A stretch of DNA of 7,012 bases, taken from assembly GCA_903836325.1 (NCBI GenBank), contig CAILQE010000032.1, positions 1 to 7,012 of the forward strand. Direction: 5' to 3'. Shown here in pieces: positions 1 to 6,407 of this stretch. A program made the translations under genes and the position numbers. This stretch comes from an uncultured Candidatus Saccharibacteria bacterium (lineage in GTDB: Bacteria; Patescibacteriota; Saccharimonadia; Saccharimonadales; UBA4665). The number at the start of each line of letters is the position of its first letter. The first letter of the stretch is position 1. The notes beneath the pieces were generated by a model, which did not search any database, was not told the DNA's origin, and saw only the letters and a program-made list of their open reading frames with translations.

Positions 1-18
1 AGCTCTATATAAAAAAGA

Positions 19-1992
19 TTAATAATTAGCGCAGAAATAATAATTACTAATATTAATCTTTTGATTATCGCTAGACTTAGTATTATCTAGTAAATAAGTA
101 GCATCTTGACCGATATATAAAAGTATCGGTGCGCCGGCTGCCAATTGATTATTTAAGTATTTAGTTATATCTTTGTTTTTATTTGCATGTTTTATTCCGT
201 CCGACATCTTATATTCATTTTCTTGTAAGTTATACGACTGATCGGTGCTTAATTTATACATTGCCCAATTTCCTTTTAAAGTAAGGGCATAAGCCATACG
301 GTTGGATTGAAATGTATCTTGATGGCCGCAATTTTCGATAAAAGCTATATTACCCTGTTCATTATTTTTAATCCAAGTTTCAATATCGTTTGCAGTTTTG
401 TTGCTTATATTAAGTCCCGTTACTAAAGACGAACTATATTTTGCAATATTACTAGTATTCGAAAAGTAGTATGAATTAGTATTAAAAAAATTATTTCCAC
501 TAAATTCTATAGCTGAATAGAATGCTAAAGGTATCGATAATATAAATGCATAATAGAGTAAATTTACTAATGTTGTTTTTTTAGATTTGAGTAATTTAAC
601 AATAGCTTTAACGCCCAAAATAAAAAGTGGAAAAGCAATAAGCAGTAGAAGATATATATTTTTGTAATAATAATATGCTAGGTGATGGGGCTTAGTAATA
701 AGTTGGTATAAAGCAATGATAAATGCCCATAATATTGCTGAGGTTAAGAAATTATAATAAATATCAGTTGCATTATTTTTTATTGATTTTTTGTATCCAT
801 AATATGAAATAAGACACACTGGTATTATTGTAACCAGAGGAATTTGTATTATTCCACCTGGAACACTAACCGCAGACGCTCCCTCACCTAATAGAATAAA
901 CATGAATATTATAATTGATAAAACAATAAATAAATTAAGAGCTTTTAAATAAGCTTTATTAATCTTTTTTAAATCTAAATTGAATTGTTTTTGAGTGATG
1001 TATAGGGCAAATAAAATTGGTGGAAGATAGAGGGTGTAGGTGAAGGATAGTGCAGCTATTAATAGACCTAAATATATTAAATATGAATTACTATATTTAT
1101 TTGATAGTATATTAATCGATAAAAATATAATTGGGACTATTAAAGCTAGACCTAATATATTTGGATAAAATCCATACATCAATAATGTTTGATAATAATG
1201 ATAATATGCAAAAAGAACGTAAGCAAATACTGTAGCTATAATCCACCAATTATTTAATTTCGTAAATTTATAAACTGAGAATATTAACAATGGTATTAGT
1301 ACCGAGAACATTATTAAGTTCGCCCATATAAAAACATCTAGATGCCTTTTTATGTTCTGGTAGTTGCTAGAATGAATATTGTCTGTAAACAAATACATTT
1401 GTGCAGTCAGATAGTGAACACCTTCTGGATATGGATTAGTTCCTTGAAAATTATACTTAAGCTCATCCACATCAGATTTACTTATTAGATAATGTCTCAA
1501 TGTATAAACTTCATTAGTCGTTAATAAATGAGGTGTAGAATCACTGCCTCTGACTATTTGTTCTATTCTATTTTTCATACTGTTTTGTGAGAGCAGGTAT
1601 GTCCCCATCGAAATAGTTGTGAAGATTATTATTCCAAGAAGAATTAACTCTGAAATCGGAAACAATTTCCTAATATTAAGATCTAATTTTTTGTTATAAA
1701 TTACCGCTGGCACAACCAATATTAATAATATTAATAAATCTATATATACATTAAATTTAATTCCCAAAAAATACAGTAAAATCCCGGAAATTATTAGCAG
1801 GCTCGAGTATATTAATGAAGAAAAAATTAACCTAAGAATTAATCCAATTTCCTTAATTGGTAAAAACAGGGCAAAGATGAATATTAAGACTATAAGTCCA
1901 AATAACGGTTTAATTAGAATACTTAATAAAGAGATTATAAAGATTAAAGATAAAGTTTTTAATCTTTTAACTTTAAATATTCTATTATGCAT
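19..1992 (-). CDS. Multi-pass membrane protein, GT-C glycosyltransferase-like
   Basis: This 657-residue integral membrane protein has about 15 predicted helices. Five lie before residue 135 (about 13-28, 30-45, 52-76, 82-99, 115-134), then comes a hydrophilic loop (135-218), then about ten more up to residue 493. A soluble C-terminal domain follows (about 495-657). The loop holds D151-x3-H155 and YPxGxH (188-193), a pattern seen in GT-C lipid-linked-sugar glycosyltransferases and DUF6541-like membrane proteins, where an acidic residue in an outer loop is catalytic. If the N-terminus is inside, five helices place both the loop and the C-terminal domain outside. KPHH (434-437) followed by a YYYYK stretch precedes a late helix. 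The cysteines are C393 (in a helix), C555 and C654. The ATG is the only usable start: the frame upstream closes with TAA a few codons earlier, and the start lies 2 bp after the dsbA-like stop, so translation is probably coupled. The sugar donor and acceptor cannot be told. The GT-C assignment is moderate; a polymerase or other polyprenyl-phosphate-sugar enzyme is possible. Confidence 0.6.
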   Translation of the reverse strand: MHNRIFKVKRLKTLSLIFIISLLSILIKPLFGLIVLIFIFALFLPIKEIGLILRLIFSSLIYSSLLIISGILLYFLGIKFNVYIDLLILLILVVPAVIYNKKLDLNIRKLFPISELILLGIIIFTTISMGTYLLSQNSMKNRIEQIVRGSDSTPHLLTTNEVYTLRHYLISKSDVDELKYNFQGTNPYPEGVHYLTAQMYLFTDNIHSSNYQNIKRHLDVFIWANLIMFSVLIPLLIFSVYKFTKLNNWWIIATVFAYVLFAYYHYYQTLLMYGFYPNILGLALIVPIIFLSINILSNKYSNSYLIYLGLLIAALSFTYTLYLPPILFALYITQKQFNLDLKKINKAYLKALNLFIVLSIIIFMFILLGEGASAVSVPGGIIQIPLVTIIPVCLISYYGYKKSIKNNATDIYYNFLTSAILWAFIIALYQLITKPHHLAYYYYKNIYLLLLIAFPLFILGVKAIVKLLKSKKTTLVNLLYYAFILSIPLAFYSAIEFSGNNFFNTNSYYFSNTSNIAKYSSSLVTGLNISNKTANDIETWIKNNEQGNIAFIENCGHQDTFQSNRMAYALTLKGNWAMYKLSTDQSYNLQENEYKMSDGIKHANKNKDITKYLNNQLAAGAPILLYIGQDATYLLDNTKSSDNQKINISNYYFCANY

Positions 1993-1994
1993 CC

Positions 1995-2672
1995 TTATTT
2001 TTTAGTTTGAGTTATAGCGCCACCAGTTGTTGATTTGGTATTTGCAAGAGCGGCATCTATAAGTTTAGAAAAATCTTGCAAGGTATTATTTACTTGAATT
2101 TTTTTACCATTCAAGAAGAATGAAGGAGTTGAATCTACTTTCAAATTATTTCCAGCATTCTCATCTGCATTAATTAAGTTATTAACTTGATCAGAAGCAT
2201 AAAGTTCTTGGAATTTGTTAGTATCTAGTCCGAGGCTTTTAGCGTACGAAACAAATACTGATTCAGGATTTTTTGCTCCTATCCAGGTTGGAGTAGATTG
2301 ATTACTGCTGTAATAAATAACATTTTGTTGATATAGGATATCGTTCATTTCCCAGAACTTACCCATAAGACCTGCCGCTTCTGCAGCCCTTGCAGCCGCA
2401 AATGAATTTTGGTGAATAGAGGTTAGAGGGAAATTTCTAAATTGAAAAGTAATTTGAGTGCTATATTTCTTAGCTACTTCAGTAACGGTAGATGCATACT
2501 GGCCGCAATAAGGGCATTGGTAATCACCGTATTCAACTAGACTGACGCTGCCTTGCCCTTCAACGTGGTTGGTTGGTTTCGCATCTTTATTTGAAGTTTT
2601 ATTGCCGAAAGTAACTATGCCTATAAATACTCCCAGTATTACTATTACTATAATCCAAAATTGTTTAGTCAT
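1995..2672 (-). CDS. Membrane-anchored DsbA-like thiol:disulfide oxidoreductase
   Basis: This 225-residue exported thioredoxin-fold protein is expected to form or exchange disulfides in extracytoplasmic proteins. An N-terminal hydrophobic segment (about 6-22, no lipobox cysteine) should act as an uncleaved anchor. A polar linker follows, then the first thioredoxin strand and the active site CPYC (C53-C56), typical of the DsbA/BdbD thioredoxin_4 group. The helical insertion spans about 85-170 and includes an Ala-rich AAARAAEAAG segment. The cis-proline loop is STPSFFLNG (P183). The Thr/Ser-rich C-terminal tail from about 212 is probably disordered. Length fits the single-domain membrane-tethered form found in Saccharibacteria and Gram-positives. 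The ATG is preceded by AGAGGA with 5-nt spacing and a TATAAT promoter. It is first in an operon with the GT-C-like gene. No VKOR or DsbB partner is seen here, so its reoxidation route is unknown. The family call is firm; the direction of catalysis (oxidase or isomerase) is inferred from the CPYC motif. Confidence 0.92.
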   Translation of the reverse strand: MTKQFWIIVIVILGVFIGIVTFGNKTSNKDAKPTNHVEGQGSVSLVEYGDYQCPYCGQYASTVTEVAKKYSTQITFQFRNFPLTSIHQNSFAAARAAEAAGLMGKFWEMNDILYQQNVIYYSSNQSTPTWIGAKNPESVFVSYAKSLGLDTNKFQELYASDQVNNLINADENAGNNLKVDSTPSFFLNGKKIQVNNTLQDFSKLIDAALANTKSTTGGAITQTKK

Positions 2673-2677
2673 TTTAT

Positions 2678-2683
2678 TCCTCT
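2678..2683 (-). promoter_or_regulatory. Ribosome binding site of the dsbA-like gene
   Basis: Read on the minus strand, AGAGGA lies 5 nt before the ATG at 2672. It is the clear Shine-Dalgarno of the minus operon and supports that start. The following gene has no comparable spaced site. Confidence 0.8.
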
Positions 2684-2696
2684 ATTTATTCTCAAT

Positions 2697-2702
2697 ATTA
2701 TA
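2697..2702 (-). promoter_or_regulatory. Predicted -10 box of the dsbA-like operon
   Basis: On the minus strand this is a perfect TATAAT, preceded by TG (one base closer than a standard extended -10). No good -35 hexamer is visible about 17 bp upstream. Initiation would fall near 2690, giving a leader of about 18 nt that just includes the AGAGGA site. It is the strongest -10 match in the divergent region. Confidence 0.6.
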
Positions 2703-2717
2703 CATTAGTCTTGTGTG

Positions 2718-2732
2718 AAGTATTTTATACTT
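2718..2732. repeat. Inverted repeat AAGTAT-TTT-ATACTT in the divergent promoter region
   Basis: Two perfect 6-bp arms are separated by 3 bp, close to the middle of the 96-bp gap between divergent genes. The site would lie just upstream of the minus-strand -10 and overlaps a possible TATACT box on the plus strand. It could be an operator for a small dimeric regulator, but AT-rich DNA makes such repeats by chance. A looser inverted repeat follows at 2730-2752. Confidence 0.3.
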
Positions 2733-2756
2733 TAATTACATAATGATTAAGGTTAA

Positions 2757-2762
2757 GATAAT
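2757..2762 (+). promoter_or_regulatory. Candidate -10 box (GATAAT) of the CNNM-like gene
   Basis: GATAAT ends 6 bp before the ATG at 2769, which would put initiation at or next to the start codon (a leaderless mRNA). ATTACA at 2735-2740 is a 4/6 match to TTGACA with a 16-bp spacer. An alternative is TATACT at 2726-2731, which would give a leader of about 30 nt. AAGG at 2749-2752 is 16 nt from the ATG, too far for a usual Shine-Dalgarno. Confidence 0.35.
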
Positions 2763-2768
2763 TAATAT

Positions 2769-3758
2769 ATGACTTTATTATTTACTTTTATTTTTTTACT
2801 ACTAACTCTCGGCGGAATAGATATTCTAAAATCATATCGACATTACTCCAGAAAAGAATTAAAGGCTAGAAGTTTAGAGGGGGACGCATTAGCTTCTAAA
2901 CTATATTTAGTTTCTTCATATCAAGAATCTTTAGATTTATTCTTGTATTTATTGATAGCTCTATTTTTCACTATTACATTCTTTTTACTAAATAGTCTTG
3001 TTCCGGCTTGGCTATCTTTTATCTTTTTATTCCTACTAGTTCTTCTAGCTTTTGTTTGGCTGCCCAACCTAAAAGCTACATACTTTGGTATTAGGGTCGC
3101 TAAGTTATTAGCTCGACCAATATCTTATGTGTTAGATTTTGTTCATCCGTATTTATATAACCTTGCAGTATTTCTAAGAGCTAACTTCAAGAAGAATGAA
3201 CATATCTACGATCTTAAAGATTTAAAGAATAAGTTAGACGACATCTATCACGATAAAAGAAGCGGAATTAAAAAAGAGCAAGTAAAACTACTTACTAATG
3301 TGGTTGAAGGATTAGATATTGAAGTTGGAAAAATAGCTACTCCTTGGAAGAAATTGAAATTTGTATACCCAGAAGATATTCTTGGGCCAATTATCTTAAA
3401 TGAAATGCATAAACGCGGACAAAAGATAATACCAGTCATTGACGATAAGAAAAATAAAGAATTAATGGGCCTTATTAATATAGAAAGATTCGATGTTAAT
3501 AAAGATTCTTCGGTAAAAAGTAAGCTAGAAAGACCAATATTCTATATTGATGAAAATAGTTCACTTATAGATGCCTTTTTAACTTTTGCTGAGACTAATT
3601 ATGCTGCTTTTGTGGTTATAGATTCTAACCAGAGAAATGTAGGCCTATTAACTTTAGGTGATCTAATGGAGAAAATTACAAAGGGCCTTACTTTCGTAGC
3701 TCCTGAAGAAGAAGAAAATGAAAAAGTTGAAGAGCCAGAAGTCAAAGAAGAAAATTAG
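2769..3758 (+). CDS. CNNM/CorC-like membrane protein with paired CBS domains (divergent)
   Basis: This 329-residue protein shows hydrophobic segments at about 2-19, 57-77 and 80-100, the layout of the CNNM (DUF21) transmembrane domain. A basic segment with an EGDALASK motif (37-44) resembles the family's EGD-x-x-A signature. A juxtamembrane helix (about 115-136) leads to a charged linker and a CBS pair: CBS1 at about 188-242, with IIPVID (220-225) and LMGLINIERF (232-241), and CBS2 at about 255-306, with FVVID (281-285) and GLLTLGDLMEKI (292-303). Family members are linked to Mg2+ or other divalent-cation transport, with CBS domains sensing adenine nucleotides. It departs from the norm: MTPR is replaced by ATPW (190-193), VVDE is absent, and the C-terminal CorC_HlyC domain is replaced by a Glu-rich tail (from about 312). 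Transport activity is therefore uncertain and a regulatory or scaffolding role is possible. The ATG lacks a usable Shine-Dalgarno. It lies 39 bp upstream of aspS, same strand. Confidence 0.75.
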   Translation: MTLLFTFIFLLLTLGGIDILKSYRHYSRKELKARSLEGDALASKLYLVSSYQESLDLFLYLLIALFFTITFFLLNSLVPAWLSFIFLFLLVLLAFVWLPNLKATYFGIRVAKLLARPISYVLDFVHPYLYNLAVFLRANFKKNEHIYDLKDLKNKLDDIYHDKRSGIKKEQVKLLTNVVEGLDIEVGKIATPWKKLKFVYPEDILGPIILNEMHKRGQKIIPVIDDKKNKELMGLINIERFDVNKDSSVKSKLERPIFYIDENSSLIDAFLTFAETNYAAFVVIDSNQRNVGLLTLGDLMEKITKGLTFVAPEEEENEKVEEPEVKEEN

Positions 3759-3779
3759 CATCCTTAATCTATAAAAAGA

Positions 3780-3788
3780 TGTTAAAAT
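3780..3788 (+). promoter_or_regulatory. Candidate extended -10 promoter of aspS
   Basis: TGT followed by TAAAAT forms a TGn-extended -10 that ends 9 bp before the aspS ATG. Initiation is expected only about 0-4 nt upstream of the start codon, and the 39-bp gap has no Shine-Dalgarno, which suggests near-leaderless translation. No convincing -35 is visible. Read-through from the CNNM-like gene is also possible. Confidence 0.4.
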
Positions 3789-3797
3789 ATATAAAAT

Positions 3798-5552
3798 ATG
3801 CGAATATTATCTGATCAATTAGAACATCAGGTGGGCAAAAAAGTTGAAGTAGCCGGCTGGGTTCAAACTAGGCGAGATCATGGTGGTTTAATATTTATTG
3901 ACCTAAGAGACCACAAAGGATTACTTCAGCTCGTAATTCATCCAGACAAAAAGGATGTTTTTAAAATTGCCGAAGATGTTCGTGATGAATACGTTCTTAA
4001 AGTAAGTGGTGAAGTTAAGAAAAGAGAAGATGGTCTGGAAAACGATAAGCTTGCTAGCGGTAAAGTAGAGCTAGTAGTTGAGGAATTAGAAGTATTAAAC
4101 AAGAGTGAAGCTTTACCAATCCAACCTTTTTCCGAGAACCAAGCCAATGAAGAACTAAGACTTAAATACAGATACTTAGACCTAAGACGACCTATTATCC
4201 AAGATAGACTAAGAACTAGAGCTAAATTTAATTCATACATCAGAGACTTCATGGAGAAGAATGAATTTACTGAAGTAACTACTCCAATTATTGCCAACTC
4301 ATCTCCTGAAGGAGCCAGAGATTTCTTAATTCCATCAAGAGTTCATCCTGGTAAATTCTATGCATTACCTCAAGCACCTCAGCAATTTAAGCAGCTACTA
4401 ATGGTTGGTGGAGTTAATAGATATTACCAACTAGCAGCATGTTTCAGGGATGAAGATCCTAGAAGCGATCGACTATACGGAGAGTTTTATCAATTAGACC
4501 TAGAAATGTCATTTGTTTATGACGGTGAAGAAGTAAGAAAAACTGTTGAGCCATTAATTACAAACCTAGTCACAGATTTTGCAGGAAAGAAGCTCCTATT
4601 TAAAGATGTGCCTAGGATTCCGTATGCGGAAGCTATGAATAAGTACGGCTCAGATAAGCCTGATTTAAGATTTGGTATGGAGCTCGTAGATTTAACTAGC
4701 ACTCTTAAAGACAGTGGATTCGCAGTATTTGGGGGAGCAATAAAAGAAGGTGGAGTAGTCAAAGCGATAAATGTAAAAGGTGGAGCTAAATTCAGCAGAT
4801 CAGATATAGATAAATACACAGAAATTGCTAAAGATGAAGGTGCAAAAGGATTAGCTTACGTACTCTACGATAAAGAATTAAAAAGTCCAATCCTCAAATT
4901 CCTAAGCGAGACTGAAATTAAAGAAATCGAGAAACTTACAGACTTTGAAGACGGCGATGCCTTATTTTTTGCAGCAGATAAATTACCAAAAGCAAACGCA
5001 GTGCTAGGCAAACTTAGAAACACATTCGGTACAGACATGAAACTAAAAGATCCTAATTTGATAGCTCTTGCCTGGATTACAGATTTTCCTTTTTACGAAT
5101 GGGATGAAAAAGCTAATAAGTTAGATTTTGGACACAATCCATTCTCTATGCCCAAGAATGGCATGAAAGCTCTTGAAGAATCTGATCCAACTAAAATCAT
5201 AGCTGATCAATACGATATGGTTATGAATGGTTACGAAATATGTTCGGGTGGTGTTCGAAACCACAATCCTGAAATTATGTATAAAGTATTCGAAAAGCTT
5301 AATTTTTCAAAAGAATATGTAGATTCCAAATTTGGAGCTATGATTAATGCTTTCAAATTCGGTGCACCGCCACACGCGGGTTGTGCCTTTGGTGTAGATA
5401 GAATATTCATGGTTTTAATAAACGAAGACAACATTAGAGAGGTAGTCGCATTCCCAAAGAATGGATCCGGCGTAGATCTAATGATGGATTCTCCTAGTAT
5501 TGTGGATCAAAATCAGTTGAACGAACTTCACATCAAGCCAAAGTTCGACTAG
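3798..5552 (+). CDS. aspS: Aspartyl-tRNA synthetase, bacterial type, probably non-discriminating
   Basis: This class II synthetase charges tRNA-Asp with aspartate using ATP in the cytoplasm. At 584 residues it has the usual bacterial length of about 590. An N-terminal OB-fold anticodon-binding domain (about 1-105) contains GWVQTRRDHGG (20-30). Catalytic-core motif 1 is around 158-171. ALPQAPQQFKQ (189-199) binds substrate. Motif 2 begins FRDEDPRSDR (217-226). The bacterial GAD insertion lies at about 285-420, beginning GSDKPDLRFG (284-293). WITDFPFYEWD (426-436) and GHNPFSMP (445-452) follow, and motif 3 is GCAFGVDRIFM (528-538, R535). H28 and G79 match the residues typical of non-discriminating enzymes, which also form Asp-tRNA-Asn for GatCAB; discriminating E. 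coli AspRS has Leu and Lys there. The motif 2 loop reads DRLYGEFYQ rather than the usual DRxPEFTQ, one residue longer. The ATG is the first possible start, as an in-frame TAA lies just upstream. Identity is certain; dual specificity is inferred. Confidence 0.98.
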   Translation: MRILSDQLEHQVGKKVEVAGWVQTRRDHGGLIFIDLRDHKGLLQLVIHPDKKDVFKIAEDVRDEYVLKVSGEVKKREDGLENDKLASGKVELVVEELEVLNKSEALPIQPFSENQANEELRLKYRYLDLRRPIIQDRLRTRAKFNSYIRDFMEKNEFTEVTTPIIANSSPEGARDFLIPSRVHPGKFYALPQAPQQFKQLLMVGGVNRYYQLAACFRDEDPRSDRLYGEFYQLDLEMSFVYDGEEVRKTVEPLITNLVTDFAGKKLLFKDVPRIPYAEAMNKYGSDKPDLRFGMELVDLTSTLKDSGFAVFGGAIKEGGVVKAINVKGGAKFSRSDIDKYTEIAKDEGAKGLAYVLYDKELKSPILKFLSETEIKEIEKLTDFEDGDALFFAADKLPKANAVLGKLRNTFGTDMKLKDPNLIALAWITDFPFYEWDEKANKLDFGHNPFSMPKNGMKALEESDPTKIIADQYDMVMNGYEICSGGVRNHNPEIMYKVFEKLNFSKEYVDSKFGAMINAFKFGAPPHAGCAFGVDRIFMVLINEDNIREVVAFPKNGSGVDLMMDSPSIVDQNQLNELHIKPKFD

Positions 5553-5557
5553 ATACA

Positions 5558-5584
5558 TTATTTATTTAAAGTGTTTATTTATTT
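5558..5584 (+). repeat. Direct repeat TTATTTATTT x2
   Basis: A 10-bp sequence occurs at 5558-5567 and again at 5575-5584, with a 7-bp spacer. It lies in the 65-bp gap between aspS and the next gene. The 17-bp period could place two sites at similar positions on the helix, but the sequence is low-complexity A/T and chance is plausible. No GC-rich hairpin terminator for aspS is seen in this gap, so read-through downstream is likely. Confidence 0.35.
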
Positions 5585-5607
5585 GCAATTAGGTATATTA
5601 TTGAATT

Positions 5608-5612
5608 AGAGG
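5608..5612 (+). promoter_or_regulatory. Ribosome binding site of the gene at 5618
   Basis: AGAGG lies 5 nt before the ATG at 5618 and fixes that start. The preceding two plus-strand genes have no comparable site. Confidence 0.75.
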
Positions 5613-5617
5613 TAAAT

Positions 5618-6403
5618 ATGAGCAATTCATCTGACTTCGATAAAATACCAATTAGAGACTATTCGGTGGCTCATACTCCTATTCCTAAGAAAAGAAATAA
5701 ACACAAGATACTAATAACCCTATTTGTAATAGTTTTAGTAATACTCGCAGCAATTCAGCTACTAGGAAGTAAGCCTAAAACTAAAAAGCTAATTAACACC
5801 AATGTAGCTACAAGTAAAACTCAAGTAGTTACTGCGCCTCCAAGTAGCGCTAGCGGAAAAAGCAGTATATATTCATCTGCTTATTACAACCTTACTGTAA
5901 GTATTCCAGATTCATGGACTGTTACTAACGATAATAAAGTCTCACTTACAGTAGTTTCTCCAACGCAGAATCTAACCGATACTAAAAACAATAAGGTATT
6001 AGGAAGAATTGTTCTAAGCGTTACTCCAACTGGACAGCCTCCAGCTGGACTTAAAGGTAAAGATGCAATGGAGGTCCTTCAGTCTGAAAAAGTAGTTTAC
6101 ACCCAGCCTACATCTTCGCAGCTGGGCCAAAGTTATATAAGTCTAGTTCAGTATCAAAGTACTTTATCTAGTAATGGCATAGATTCAGTAATTGTTACAG
6201 GAAATAGCGGTTATACTAAAGGTCAAATTGTTCCTTTTTCAAAATTAAATAGTCTAAATCCGACAATAGTTATATATTTCCAGTCTTGTGTAGATTCTAA
6301 ATGTGCAGCTCCTACAAATCTAACAATTAATGATTCAATGTGGAGTGATAGTAATTTTAGTACTACAATTCTAAATATCTTAAAATCTTTCTCCCTTTCG
6401 TAA
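5618..6403 (+). CDS. Single-pass membrane-anchored extracytoplasmic protein of unknown function
   Basis: I do not recognise this 261-residue protein. It has a short polar cytoplasmic N-terminus (1-30, basic at 24-30), one transmembrane helix (about 31-49) and a Ser/Thr/Pro-rich linker (about 55-85). An exported domain (about 86-261) follows, probably mostly beta. This domain opens with YYNLTVSIPDSWTV (89-102), similar in style to the IxxPxxW opening of PsbP/DUF1795-like domains. That resemblance is weak and is not a family call. A near-C-terminal amphipathic helix (about 249-259) would fit the same fold. The only two cysteines, C224 and C229 (SCVDSKC), lie on the outer side and could form a disulfide, a possible substrate for the DsbA-like enzyme encoded nearby. 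It is 65 bp after aspS on the same strand, with its own AGAGG site, and 53 bp before the next surface-protein gene. The gene is well supported; the function is unknown. Confidence 0.85.
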   Translation: MSNSSDFDKIPIRDYSVAHTPIPKKRNKHKILITLFVIVLVILAAIQLLGSKPKTKKLINTNVATSKTQVVTAPPSSASGKSSIYSSAYYNLTVSIPDSWTVTNDNKVSLTVVSPTQNLTDTKNNKVLGRIVLSVTPTGQPPAGLKGKDAMEVLQSEKVVYTQPTSSQLGQSYISLVQYQSTLSSNGIDSVIVTGNSGYTKGQIVPFSKLNSLNPTIVIYFQSCVDSKCAAPTNLTINDSMWSDSNFSTTILNILKSFSLS

Positions 6404-6407
6404 ACTT

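Noticed and set aside
1..18. Sequence left of the GT-C-like stop codon
   Set aside because: Only 18 A/T-rich bases; too short to support a terminator or another gene.
3248..3439. Minus-strand open frame inside the CNNM-like gene
   Set aside because: A 63-residue antisense frame inside a gene with clear CBS motifs, with no own signals.
3759..3788. Weak hairpin CATCCTT...AAAAGATG between the CNNM-like gene and aspS as a terminator
   Set aside because: Only four plus two base pairs with a mismatch, no GC-rich stem and no T-run after it; it overlaps the candidate aspS promoter.
3938..5434. Minus-strand open frames within aspS (3938-4297, 4517-4819, 5231-5434)
   Set aside because: They lie wholly inside the well-supported aspS gene in antisense, have no Shine-Dalgarno or recognisable domain, and look like codon-bias shadows.
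5583..5599. TTGCAA (5583-5588) and TATATT (5594-5599) as a promoter pair for the gene at 5618
   Set aside because: The spacer is only 5 bp, far from the 16-18 bp needed; read-through from aspS is as likely.
19..6403. Possible alternative genetic code (UGA as Gly, as in Gracilibacteria/Absconditabacteria)
   Set aside because: All long genes read fully under the standard bacterial code with normal Gly codons and no in-frame TGA. The absence of TGA stops in five genes is too small a sample.
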